A program made the position numbers and the translations under genes. The notes beneath the pieces are model-generated. The model was given only the letters and a program-made list of their open reading frames with translations. It was not told where the DNA came from and did not search any database. From positions 1 through 49,873 of the forward strand of contig CANIEU010000016.1 in assembly GCA_947466585.1 (NCBI GenBank): a DNA stretch of 49,873 bases, given 5' to 3'. Positions 18,905-26,672 of this stretch are shown here, piece after piece. This DNA is from Fibrobacterota bacterium (GTDB lineage: Bacteria > Fibrobacterota > Fibrobacteria > UBA11236). Numbering within the stretch: position 1 is the first letter of the stretch; every line of letters starts with the position of its first letter.

Positions 18905-19864
18905 CTAAATAGCCTTCAGAATAGATTCCAGCAGGTCATCTACCGTGACACCTTCCGCTTCGGCCTGGAAGTTGAGTTGTAAGCGATGATTCATGCAGGC
19001 TTTGAAGAGTGCGGTGACGTCTTTTTCAACAGGGGTGGGACGACCTTCGAGTAAGGCTTTGGCTTTGGCAGCCAAGACCAAAAATTGAACAGCGCGAGGA
19101 CCGGCTCCCCATTTTACGAATTGACGGATTTCAGGGATAGAGTTCTGACTGTCAGGCCTTGTTGCTCGTGTGAGTTTGACGGCCTTTTCATAGACATGTT
19201 CGGGAACAGTCATGGAATACACGGTGTTTTGTAGGTCGAGAATTTCTTCTGCAGACAAAACAGCCTGGACCTTTTCATGAATCGTCGAAGAGTGTTTTTT
19301 AACGATCAATAATTCATCTTCGTAAGACGGGTAATCGAGATAGAGAGAAAAAAGAAAACGATCTAATTGAGCTTCAGGAAGAGGATAGGTGCCTTCTTGT
19401 TCAATAGGGTTTTGAGTAGCGAGAACCATAAAGGGTTCTGCGAGTTTTTCGGTACGCCCAAAAAGAGTGACGGTTTTTTCTTGCATGGCCTGTAAAAGAG
19501 CAGCCTGAGTTTTTGGAGGCGTACGATTGATTTCGTCGGCCAAAAGAATCTGGGTAAAAATCGGTCCTTTAATGAAGGATAGTTCACGCTGACCGGTGCT
19601 TTTGTTTTCCTGGAGGATTTCATTTCCGAGAATATCGGAAGGCATGAGGTCAGGAGTGAATTGGATACGATTGAAAGGGAGATGCAGCGAATCGGCGAAG
19701 CTGTGGACCAAGGTGGTCTTTGCCATTCCAGGAGGACCGATTAAAAGCACGTGTCCGCGTGAAAGCAGCGCGATCAATAGATGTTCGATCAATGTCTCAT
19801 TGCCGACAACGATCTTAGAGATTTCGGCTTTGACGCGGGAAAGAATATCAGGGGCTGTGGTCAT
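18905..19864 (-). CDS. MoxR-family AAA+ ATPase
   Basis: 319 aa, full length for the MoxR family. AAA+ landmarks: IGPPGMAKTTLVHSFA (Walker A, here GPPGMAKT), LLADEINRTPPKTQAALLQAM (Walker B and MoxR signature), ATQNPIEQEGTYPLPEAQLDRF (sensor 1 and arginine finger) and a lid domain ending in a typical C-terminus. MoxR ATPases act as chaperones for partner proteins with DUF58 or von Willebrand A domains; none is next to it here. Its DNA is visibly richer in A and T than the genes on either side, and it lies between AT-rich intergenic stretches, which suggests a different origin or relaxed codon selection. The ATG at 19864 has no Shine-Dalgarno sequence. Confidence 0.9.
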   Translation of the reverse strand: MTTAPDILSRVKAEISKIVVGNETLIEHLLIALLSRGHVLLIGPPGMAKTTLVHSFADSLHLPFNRIQFTPDLMPSDILGNEILQENKSTGQRELSFIKGPIFTQILLADEINRTPPKTQAALLQAMQEKTVTLFGRTEKLAEPFMVLATQNPIEQEGTYPLPEAQLDRFLFSLYLDYPSYEDELLIVKKHSSTIHEKVQAVLSAEEILDLQNTVYSMTVPEHVYEKAVKLTRATRPDSQNSIPEIRQFVKWGAGPRAVQFLVLAAKAKALLEGRPTPVEKDVTALFKACMNHRLQLNFQAEAEGVTVDDLLESILKAI

Positions 19865-20042
19865 GGGGGATAAGATAGGAGGATTTGGGGGTTTGGAATA
19901 AGGTTTTAGGGCTTGTAAAATTGGGGTTTGGACGGGTAGAGATAAAAATTTTGATTTTAATTTTTATTGAAATTATGAATGAAATAGTGATTTGAGTGAG
20001 AGTCGAATATCACCTAAAGTACTCTGGAATCCGTTATACCGG

Positions 20043-20060
20043 CCCCCGCCTTCGCGGGGG
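20043..20060. repeat. Dispersed palindrome C1
   Basis: CCCCCGC-CTTC-GCGGGGG, 7-bp stem with a 4-nt loop, flanked by GGAATCC-type sequence. Same family as 20138 and 33257. Confidence 0.75.
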
Positions 20061-20126
20061 TAAACTGCGGCCGGAATCCAGTCAAGACAGAAAAGACAAC
20101 AAAGAATTTCGCTGATGATTATTCCC

Positions 20127-20160
20127 TGCAGTCTGGACCCCGGCCTTCGCCGGGGTGACA
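20127..20160. repeat. Dispersed palindrome C2
   Basis: Core CCCCGGC-CTTC-GCCGGGG (20138-20155) with conserved flanks CAGTCTGGA and GTGAC. The ~32-bp unit is the reverse complement of the copy at 33253-33284 with about two mismatches. Confidence 0.8.
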
Positions 20161-20184
20161 AGGGAAAATTGAAACCCTGTGGAT

Positions 20185-20220
20185 CCTTGGATAATCAGGT
20201 TGTGGACCATGATTCCAAGG
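20185..20220 (-). terminator. Candidate hairpin downstream of purM
   Basis: CCTTGG-AATCA ... TGATT-AT-CCAAGG forms an interrupted 11-bp stem just after the purM stop on the minus strand. No strong U tract follows. Confidence 0.35.
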
Positions 20221-20232
20221 AAGGTCAACACC

Positions 20233-21408
20233 CTACCCCAACATGTATTCCAGTACCTTACCATCAACAGTGAGTTCGAGCTTGTTGTTATTGGGTCCAG
20301 CTTCGGTGCGGCCGATGATCTGAGCGTCGATACCAAGACTCTTCGCAATATCGATGAATCCCTGCGCTGCAGAAGGTTCACACACAATCTCCAAACGCGT
20401 CCCCATATTCAAGGAACGATACAACTCACGCGTATCGAGCCGCGAACGTTCTTTGAGCACCTGGAACAACGGAGGTGGGGCGAAGAGGTTGTCCTTGATA
20501 TAGGTCAGGTTCTTCCCGAAACGCAAGCACTTGGTCTGACCGCCACCCGTATTATGAAACACCGCCGCGATGGAGTCCTTCGCTTCGGCGAACGCCTTGG
20601 CGAGAATGGGCGCGAAGGTGCGCGTGGGCGAAAGCAACGCTTCGCCGACGGTCATGTTCGAACCAGGCAGCGTATCCTGCAAACGGAATGGGCCGGTGTA
20701 CGCGAGATCCTTGATCTGCGGCGCAAAGGCTTCGGGATAGGTATCCGTATAGTGACGCGACAACAGTTCGTGGCGGGTGGAAGTCAATCCATTGCTTCCC
20801 ATTCCAGAATTCTCTTTGGTCTCGTAGTTCGCTTTACCGAACGACGCAAAACCCACGATCGTCAAACCGGGACGCAGCTTCTCGCCCGAGACCACATCGC
20901 TGCGCTTCATGCGCGTCACGAGAGTGGAGTCGATGACGAGTGTGCGGATGGCATCACCCATGTCGGCGGTTTCGCCGCCGCCGCTCACGATTTCGACGCC
21001 GTGCTTGGCCAGCATCTCGGCACAGTCGCGGTAACCCGCGATGATTTCCTTAATGATCTCGCCGGGAACGATCTTCGCGTTGCGGCCGATTGTGTTCGAC
21101 AACAGAAACGGACCCGTCGCGCCGACGCACAAAAGATCGTCGAGGTTCATCACCAGGCTGTCTTGCGCCAGGCCGCGGAACACCGACGCGTCGCCGGTTT
21201 CCTTCCACCACAACCAAGCCGCTACCGACTTGGTGCCGGCGCCGTCGGCGTGGATCAAAACGCAATGTTCGGGGCTGCCGGTCAGCGAATCCGGCAGAAT
21301 TTTGCAGAAAGCGCCGGGAAAAAGGCCCGGATCTTCGCCCTGGATGGCGGCGTGGACTTCACTCTTATCGGCCGAGGCGCCGCGGTCTTCGTATCGCAAA
21401 CTGGTCAT
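20233..21408 (-). CDS. purM: Phosphoribosylformylglycinamidine cyclo-ligase (AIR synthetase)
   Basis: 391 aa. It closes the imidazole ring of purine synthesis (FGAM + ATP to AIR). Landmarks: HADGAGTKS near residue 53, DLLCVGATGPFLLSNTIGRN, VSGGGETADMGD, VVGFASFG-type strand (TIVGFASFGKAN), NGLTSTRHELL, and HNTGGGQTKCLRF. The length and the variant signatures match the longer PurM type found in Bacteroidetes/Fibrobacter-like bacteria rather than the ~345-aa E. coli form. ATG at 21408. It lies 75 bp downstream of the second SMP-30 gene; a palindromic repeat separates them, so co-transcription is uncertain. Confidence 0.9.
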   Translation of the reverse strand: MTSLRYEDRGASADKSEVHAAIQGEDPGLFPGAFCKILPDSLTGSPEHCVLIHADGAGTKSVAAWLWWKETGDASVFRGLAQDSLVMNLDDLLCVGATGPFLLSNTIGRNAKIVPGEIIKEIIAGYRDCAEMLAKHGVEIVSGGGETADMGDAIRTLVIDSTLVTRMKRSDVVSGEKLRPGLTIVGFASFGKANYETKENSGMGSNGLTSTRHELLSRHYTDTYPEAFAPQIKDLAYTGPFRLQDTLPGSNMTVGEALLSPTRTFAPILAKAFAEAKDSIAAVFHNTGGGQTKCLRFGKNLTYIKDNLFAPPPLFQVLKERSRLDTRELYRSLNMGTRLEIVCEPSAAQGFIDIAKSLGIDAQIIGRTEAGPNNNKLELTVDGKVLEYMLG

Positions 21409-21440
21409 TCCCCAAAGGTAAATCCATGGGGGAAATCCTC

Positions 21441-21464
21441 CCTCCCCCGTTTTAAAAGGGGAGG
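21441..21464. repeat. Dispersed palindrome D (CCTCCCC...GGGGAGG)
   Basis: CCTCCCC-CGTTTTAAAA-GGGGAGG in the gap between purM and the SMP-30 gene. On the minus strand it could also serve as a weak terminator for the SMP-30 operon. Confidence 0.6.
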
Positions 21465-21484
21465 AGAATGATCGAGATTCCCTG

Positions 21485-22633
21485 CTAATCCGCGTGGTTC
21501 GGTACGCTGACGGATCGAACCGTTTTCATCTTGGCCCCCGGCAACGCGGGGTCGAGGGACCGTCCCAGAGCATCGCGCGGCTCGCGCAGAACCTTGACCT
21601 CACCCGGAATTTTACGGGTCGTCGAGCTCGCGGGGCTATCATGCGCCCAGATCGACACCGGTCCGCTCCCTTGCGATACGCCGGGGATTTTGAGGGGAAT
21701 GCTGAACAGACCGCCGTCGCCCGTGATGTAGAGCGTTTTCATGTCGGGCCCGCCGAACAGGCAATTGTCGGCGTTTCCCTGTTTGCCCGTGCGGCCGCTG
21801 CTGGCCACCGAATCGTAGACGCCCTTTTGCTTGCGGAGCGCGATGCGGCCCAAGTAGGTTCCGCCGTTGTTGTAGACGCGGATTTCACCATTACCGTAAC
21901 TGGCCACATAACGGTTGCCATGACTGTCGAACGTGCCGCCGTCCGCTTGGACGCCCGTGATGAAACTCGTGCGGTTCGACAGCGCGCCCGTGGCGGGATC
22001 CCGTTCGTAACGGTACACAATGCTGCTCCCCGATCCATTGACATAGACGGCATTGCTATCCAGGCCTTGCAACCATTCGATCCCGTTGGAAGAACTCACG
22101 CCCGTAGCCACCGTCGAAAGCACACGTTGCGTGTTCAAGTAGTAGACCTTCCCGTCGTTGTAGCCGCTAAAGTAGATGTCTCCGGCCCTGCCGATATACA
22201 GGTCGTTCGACTGCGTGGTCGACGTGAACGTCGTCAACACGCTGTCGAGCATACCCAGCCCGTCGGTGGAGTTGGGAACCAGACGCGAGAGCTGACCGTT
22301 TTGGCATGTCACGAGACGGTTTTGCGGATCGAAAAACAGCCCGTTGTTTTGTTTCGCGTTGTACCAGACCACCGCAGAATCCACTCCGGGTTTGACGCGC
22401 ATGATGGGCCAGTTCGCGGTGCTGTTTCCGATCTGCCGCGTAAAGTAGACGTAACCCGTCGCCGCCTCGTAGGCCGGGCCCTCGCAATAGGCGGGCACCT
22501 TGCTCACCCACGCGACCGAGTCGGTGGAAGACCAGATCGAGTCGGGAAGCGCGATGGTGTCGGTCTGCGCCGCGGCGGGAATCACCGACAACAGCGCGCC
22601 GAGGACGAAGAGAATGCGGAGCAAGGATTTCAC
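21485..22633 (-). CDS. Secreted SMP-30/gluconolactonase-type beta-propeller protein (paralogue 2)
   Basis: 382 aa from GTG 22633, which overlaps the upstream stop (GTGA); reading further upstream is out-of-frame sequence of the neighbour. The signal peptide is VKSLLRILFVLGALLSVIPAAA. The propeller has SMP-30-type landmarks: EGPAYE with metal-ligand candidate E51, ATGYVYFTRQI, NGIEWLQGLD, and DGGTFDSHGNRYVASY. Members hydrolyse lactones (such as gluconolactone) with a divalent metal. A C-terminal extension ends REPRDALGRSL..., reminiscent of sorting-tail sequences. It is a diverged tandem copy of the gene directly upstream. Lactone hydrolysis is inferred; substrate unknown. Confidence 0.8.
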   Translation of the reverse strand: MKSLLRILFVLGALLSVIPAAAQTDTIALPDSIWSSTDSVAWVSKVPAYCEGPAYEAATGYVYFTRQIGNSTANWPIMRVKPGVDSAVVWYNAKQNNGLFFDPQNRLVTCQNGQLSRLVPNSTDGLGMLDSVLTTFTSTTQSNDLYIGRAGDIYFSGYNDGKVYYLNTQRVLSTVATGVSSSNGIEWLQGLDSNAVYVNGSGSSIVYRYERDPATGALSNRTSFITGVQADGGTFDSHGNRYVASYGNGEIRVYNNGGTYLGRIALRKQKGVYDSVASSGRTGKQGNADNCLFGGPDMKTLYITGDGGLFSIPLKIPGVSQGSGPVSIWAHDSPASSTTRKIPGEVKVLREPRDALGRSLDPALPGAKMKTVRSVSVPNHAD

Positions 22634-23781
22634 CGGGGTTCCGTCACGGGAGAAAGATTCAACTTGGGGCCGTGCGAAGATTCGAAACCTTCGGGAAGCA
22701 GGCGCCCGCGCAGGTCGCGCGATTCGATCTGCTCGATAAGCCTCATCGGCAGGCGCGAGGTTCTGCCGGTGACGTTGTGGAACTGGAGGCCGGTGGGGGC
22801 CCCGGGATAACCCCCACGGATGCGGCCGGAGATTTTCATCGGGATGCTGTACAGGCCGCCGTCGCCGACGAAGTACATCGTCTTGAGATCGGCGCCGCCG
22901 AAAATGATGTTGCTCACGTTGCCAAGGCCTCCCGAAAAGCCTCCGGTTTCGTAGGGCGAGACAACGGATTTGGGCGTGATCCTCCCGATCGAATCGCCTT
23001 TTGCGTTGTAGATCTTGATATCGCCGATTTGTTGGGCGGCGATGTAGCGGTTTCCGTGCGAATCCATGGTACCCCCGTCGGCATAGGTTCCGCCGCTGCC
23101 GCTGCCGGCGTAAACGGTGATGAACGTTTGCGGGTTGCTCACGGTACCGTTGGCGTTCACCTTGTACTTCTTCACCAGCCGACTCTCGTTGACGTACAGC
23201 GCGCTGTCTTCTTCGATCCACTCGATCCCGTTCGTAAGATTCCCACTGGAATACGCCTGTACGAGTTCGCGCGACGGGCTGAGGTAATAGATGTTGGTGT
23301 TATAGGTTGTGAAGAACATGGCTCCGGAGCCGCCGATGGTAAAATCGTTCGCGTCTCCGAAGGTGACGCCGTTTTTGCCCGAGGTCACCAGCACCGAATC
23401 TTCGGTCCCGTCTGCCTTGTAACGGGTGAGGCGGCCACTTTGCGCCGCGACCAATCGGCCTTGGGGATCGATATCCAGGCCGTTGGCCTTGCCGGGGCTG
23501 GCCACCCAGATCATTCCGGTGTCCACACCGGGTTTGATGCGGTAGATGGGCCATTGGCTCGAGCCAAGCGTTTGACGCGTGAAGTAGACATACCCGGTGT
23601 TGGCGTCCCACATGGGGCCTTCGTTGAATCCGGCGACTTTCTTGACCCAGGTGATCGTGTCGCCCGGGGTGTACAGCGAATCGGGGAGCTGGATGGTCTG
23701 CGCCTGAACCGACGAAGCGGCTCCGGTCAGAACGGCGAGGGCGCACAGGATTTTGAAACGGGCTTTGAAATTCCGGAACAT
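22630..23781 (-). CDS. Secreted SMP-30/gluconolactonase-type beta-propeller protein (paralogue 1)
   Basis: 383 aa. Signal peptide (FKILCALAVLTGAASSVQA) then a six-bladed propeller. Candidate metal ligands follow the SMP-30 pattern: E54 in NEGPMWD, Asn in TNGIEWIEED, Asp in DGGTMDSHGNRYIAA. GLDIDPQGRLVAAQSGRLTR is the typical inner-strand block. The C-terminal tail SRDLRGRLLPEGFES resembles the paralogue's RDALGRSL. ATG 23781 has a strong GGAGG site six nt upstream. It is the first gene of the pair and overlaps the second by 4 nt, so the two exported proteins are made together. Possible role: hydrolysis of sugar lactones outside the cytoplasm. Confidence 0.82.
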   Translation of the reverse strand: MFRNFKARFKILCALAVLTGAASSVQAQTIQLPDSLYTPGDTITWVKKVAGFNEGPMWDANTGYVYFTRQTLGSSQWPIYRIKPGVDTGMIWVASPGKANGLDIDPQGRLVAAQSGRLTRYKADGTEDSVLVTSGKNGVTFGDANDFTIGGSGAMFFTTYNTNIYYLSPSRELVQAYSSGNLTNGIEWIEEDSALYVNESRLVKKYKVNANGTVSNPQTFITVYAGSGSGGTYADGGTMDSHGNRYIAAQQIGDIKIYNAKGDSIGRITPKSVVSPYETGGFSGGLGNVSNIIFGGADLKTMYFVGDGGLYSIPMKISGRIRGGYPGAPTGLQFHNVTGRTSRLPMRLIEQIESRDLRGRLLPEGFESSHGPKLNLSPVTEPR

Positions 23782-24012
23782 GAAAAACCTCCATCCCCCT
23801 CCGGCTTCCAGACTCTGGACTGACTCTAAGACATGGCCGTGGGGATTCAGGCTAATTTAGCGTGAAACCGGGTGTACCGTTGGGGATTCCCACAAAAATC
23901 CGGGGACAATGGCTGAATTCACGCGAACCGGTATTTATCTGCGGTCACGTAATCGGAAAACACCAGCCGAAATCGGGAACGAAAAACGGGGCAGAAAACA
24001 GCGACCCCGGAA

Positions 24013-24666
24013 TCAGGATTCTGAGGCAGCCCTTGCTCCAAACCGCGCGCGGAACAAGGCGATGAGGCTGGGCACCAGCGAAACGCCGATGATGCCCAGC
24101 ACGACCACCGTGAAGTTGTCCTTTACCACGGGGATGTTGCCGAAGAGGTAGCCCGCCAGGATGCACGACCCGACCCACAACAATCCGCCGAAGAAGCTGT
24201 ACAACACAAAGCGCCGATAGCTCATGCGTCCAAGCCCCGCGACGAAGGGGGCGAATGTCCGCAAGATGGGCAGAAAGCGCGCAAGAACGATCGTCATGGC
24301 ACCGTGCTTTTCGTAGAACGCATTGGTTTTTTCGATGTGACTGGTTTTCAAAAAGCGGGCGCCCTCGCGGAAGCCTTTCATTCCGATGGTGCGCCCGATC
24401 CAGTAATTGAGCTGGTCGCCGAGTACCGCGGCGGCAAGCAACAGAAAAAACGAAAACAGCGCGTCGAGTTGTCCGCGCGCCGCGATCGCCCCAACCGCGA
24501 ACAAGAGCGAGTCGCCCGGCAGAAACGGCGTGACCACCAGCCCCGTTTCGCAGAACACGATCAGAAACAAGATCACGTACGTCAGTGCTCCGTATTGATG
24601 GATCGCATCCGTCAGATGCGCGTCGAAGTGCAGGAAAAAACTGAGGATGGGGGCGAAGAATTCCAT
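24013..24666 (-). CDS. DedA-family (VTT domain) membrane protein
   Basis: 217 aa with about five hydrophobic segments. DedA landmarks: FCETGLVVTPFLPGDSLLF (E40 and the PGD motif), LGDQLNYWIGRTIG, ARFLPILRTFAPFVAGLG with the essential arginines, and FGGLLWVGSCILAGYLFG. DedA proteins are inner-membrane scramblases/flippases for phospholipids and undecaprenyl phosphate, needed for envelope integrity and pH or cationic-peptide tolerance. It follows murG, which uses an undecaprenyl-linked substrate, by 43 bp; recycling of the same carrier is a reasonable inference. ATG at 24666. Confidence 0.93.
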   Translation of the reverse strand: MEFFAPILSFFLHFDAHLTDAIHQYGALTYVILFLIVFCETGLVVTPFLPGDSLLFAVGAIAARGQLDALFSFFLLLAAAVLGDQLNYWIGRTIGMKGFREGARFLKTSHIEKTNAFYEKHGAMTIVLARFLPILRTFAPFVAGLGRMSYRRFVLYSFFGGLLWVGSCILAGYLFGNIPVVKDNFTVVVLGIIGVSLVPSLIALFRARFGARAASES

Positions 24667-24709
24667 GGCCGTGCAAGATAGCAGACGACAGGGAATATGG
24701 GGGCGTTGA

Positions 24710-25798
24710 TCAGGCCCGAACGACCGATGTGATCACTTCGAGCACCTGTTCGGTGCCGTGCGTGAGGCCCGACGTTTCCATCGCGTTGCGGAGCGCGCCT
24801 GCGGTCCAATCGAGTGCTTGCAGCGCGCTGCGCAACGTGTCGGCGTTGAGGTTTTCCTGCAGGAGCACATGGGCCAGGCCGCGCTTCGCGAAGGATTCGG
24901 CGTTGAGGATTTGATCGCCTCGCGAGGCGCGGCCGGGCAGGGGGATCAGCAGCATGGGTTTGCGCAGGGCCAGCAGTTCAAACAGGGAGTTCGCCCCCGC
25001 GCGCGAGACCACGAGGTCGGCGGCGGCGAGCACGTCGGGAAGATCCGCGCCCACGAATTCGAACTGACGGTATCCCGCGTGCCCGTATTTTTCATCGAGC
25101 GCGGGGGCGAGCCAGCCTCGACCGCAGAGGTGGACCACCTGGTGACCGACCAAAATCCAATCCAGATTGGCCCGGAGCGCTTCGTTCACGGCTTTCGATC
25201 CGAGGCTGCCACCCATCACCAGTAAGACGGGTTTGTCGGCGGCAAATCCCAAACGCTCGAGGCCGGCGGCGCGATTGCCCGCGAACAGTTCGGGACGGAT
25301 GGGCGAGCCGGTGAGCGCGGCCCTCTCCTTTGGAAAACCCTTTGGCAGATGATCGAGCGTTTCGGGAAAGCTGACGCACACGCGGCGGCAGAAGGGCATG
25401 CACAAGCGGTTCGCCAGACCGGGCGTCAGATCGGATTCGTGCAGCACCACCGGGATGCGGCGCAGCGCGGCCGCGTACACCACCGGCACGGCGACGAAGC
25501 CGCCCTTGGAGAATACGAGATCGGGTTTGAGTTTGCCGAGCAAGGCGAAGGCTTGGAAGGCGCCGAGGAACACGCGGAAGGGATCGGTGAAGTTCTCAAG
25601 TGAAAAGTAGCGGCGCAGTTTGCCGGTTGCGACGGAATGAAAGGGAATGCCCGCAGCCTCGACCAGCGCGCCCTCGGGCCCTTTGGCCGAACCGAGATAG
25701 TGGAGATTCCAGCCCTGGGCGCGCAACAAGGGTGCGAGCGCGAGATTGGGCATGACATGGCCGGCTGTTCCGCCGCCGGTAAACACGAGGGTAGGCAT
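24710..25798 (-). CDS. murG: UDP-GlcNAc--lipid I N-acetylglucosaminyltransferase
   Basis: 362 aa. It adds GlcNAc to lipid I to make lipid II on the inner membrane face. Landmarks of this GT28 enzyme: GGGTAGHVMPNLAL glycine loop at the N-terminus, VFSKGGFVAVPVVYAA, VVLHESDLTPGLANRL, MGGSLGSKAVNEAL as the second glycine loop, and the UDP-GlcNAc site ADLVVSRAGANSLFELLAL. ATG at 25798. No other mur/fts genes are nearby, so it is separated from the usual dcw cluster. Heptamer repeats lie between it and the upstream thioredoxin gene; dedA follows downstream. Confidence 0.95.
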   Translation of the reverse strand: MPTLVFTGGGTAGHVMPNLALAPLLRAQGWNLHYLGSAKGPEGALVEAAGIPFHSVATGKLRRYFSLENFTDPFRVFLGAFQAFALLGKLKPDLVFSKGGFVAVPVVYAAALRRIPVVLHESDLTPGLANRLCMPFCRRVCVSFPETLDHLPKGFPKERAALTGSPIRPELFAGNRAAGLERLGFAADKPVLLVMGGSLGSKAVNEALRANLDWILVGHQVVHLCGRGWLAPALDEKYGHAGYRQFEFVGADLPDVLAAADLVVSRAGANSLFELLALRKPMLLIPLPGRASRGDQILNAESFAKRGLAHVLLQENLNADTLRSALQALDWTAGALRNAMETSGLTHGTEQVLEVITSVVRA

Positions 25799-25811
25799 GG
25801 AAGGAATAGTA

Positions 25812-25846
25812 GTGAACAGTTTAGAGTTTACGGTTCACAGTAAAAC
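25812..25846. repeat. 7-bp tandem repeat array A2 (GTTTACA family)
   Basis: Five in-phase heptamers: GTGAACA, GTTTAGA, GTTTACG, GTTCACA, GTAAAAC, immediately upstream of murG. Faces array A3. Confidence 0.8.
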
Positions 25847-25909
25847 GGCAAAGGAGTGGCGGATGGGGATTTGGTTTCCGGACCGATTCGAACCGAAGAA
25901 TTTTTACCG

Positions 25910-25951
25910 GTTTACAGTTCACTGTAAACCGTGAACTGTAAACCGTATACT
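25910..25951. repeat. 7-bp tandem repeat array A3 (GTAAACC/GTTTACA)
   Basis: Six in-phase heptamers: GTTTACA, GTTCACT, GTAAACC, GTGAACT, GTAAACC, GTATACT. Largely the reverse complement of A2, 64 bp away, so the two could pair. It ends just before the thioredoxin-gene stop. Confidence 0.8.
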
Positions 25952-25957
25952 CTTCGT

Positions 25958-26506
25958 TTACTCGTCCAGCAACAACTGGATTTGTCGCGCGATGCCGTCG
26001 AGATCTTTGGCTTTATAGCCGTCGTGCCGGAAGCGCAGTTTGCCCTCGCGGTCGATCACGAAGCTGCTCGGCATCTGCTCCACCCCGTAGGCATCGGCCA
26101 CGGCATGGTTCGCATCGTGCACCGCGCGCAGCGACGGTTCCACGCCGCGCAGGAAGGTGATCGCTTTTTCGCGGTTGGCGTCCACACTGACGGCCACGAT
26201 CTCGATCTCGGGATAGCGATCCTTGAGCTCCGCGATGCGCGGCATTAATTGGCGGCACGGCAAACACCAGCTCGCCCAAAAGTCGACGAACACGACCTTG
26301 CCGCGCAGTTTGGAGAGCGTGACGGAATCATCGCCGGCCAAGCCGGTCAACACAAATTCAGGTGCGGGTTTTCCGGCGGAGGGGCGTTTGGGGCCCTTGG
26401 ACGCCCAACTTGCACCCGTAAGCACGAGTAAGGTGAGGCAGAGAATGACGCAGGTCCATGTTGCGCAAACGCTGACCTTTTTCCCCAATGAGGAAGAAGA
26501 GATCAT
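25958..26506 (-). CDS. TlpA/ResA-like thiol-disulfide oxidoreductase
   Basis: 182 aa. An N-terminal hydrophobic segment (CVILCLTLLVLTGASWA) works as a membrane anchor or signal peptide, placing the thioredoxin domain in the periplasm. The active site is WASWC81-L-P-C84, and the cis-Pro region is VEQMPSSFVIDREGKL. GKPAPEFVLTGLAGDDSVTL is the AhpC/TSA-Redoxin start. Family members reduce cytochrome c apoproteins or other periplasmic dithiols; the exact partner is unknown. ATG at 26506. A 14-bp palindrome lies 52 bp upstream. Confidence 0.88.
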   Translation of the reverse strand: MISSSSLGKKVSVCATWTCVILCLTLLVLTGASWASKGPKRPSAGKPAPEFVLTGLAGDDSVTLSKLRGKVVFVDFWASWCLPCRQLMPRIAELKDRYPEIEIVAVSVDANREKAITFLRGVEPSLRAVHDANHAVADAYGVEQMPSSFVIDREGKLRFRHDGYKAKDLDGIARQIQLLLDE

Positions 26507-26557
26507 ACGCTTAATTTACCGTGAACGTGTTGTGCGCGCCACGTTTTTATGCAAACC

Positions 26558-26571
26558 GGGGTGATCACCCC
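26558..26571. promoter_or_regulatory. Perfect 14-bp palindrome upstream of tlpA-like gene
   Basis: GGGGTGATCACCCC, 52 bp upstream of the thioredoxin ATG. Looks like an operator; the binding protein is unknown. Nothing else stands out in the 166-bp gap. Confidence 0.35.
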
Positions 26572-26672
26572 ACCCGTCAATGCGCTTAGTCGTTGATATG
26601 ACGCGAAATGGAATTCCGACTAGTTGAAAAAAATATTTCGTGAAAAAATGAAACCGCGTTTTTAGCGCTGTT

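Larger units (their letters stand above)
19865..20232. other. Intergenic region with two dispersed palindromes
   Basis: About 370 bp without a gene. 19900-20000 is AT-rich (likely moxR promoter zone). Two copies of the dispersed CCTTCG palindrome follow at 20043-20060 and 20138-20155, then a purM-end hairpin at 20185-20220. Confidence 0.6.

Noticed and set aside
18387-20232. An integrated element (phage, IS) at the low-GC moxR region
   Set aside because: No integrase, transposase, att-like direct repeats or phage genes are visible; base composition alone is not enough.
22634-23221. Long N-terminal extension of the second SMP-30 gene
   Set aside because: It is the out-of-frame reading of the first SMP-30 gene; the GTGA overlap and signal peptide define the true start.
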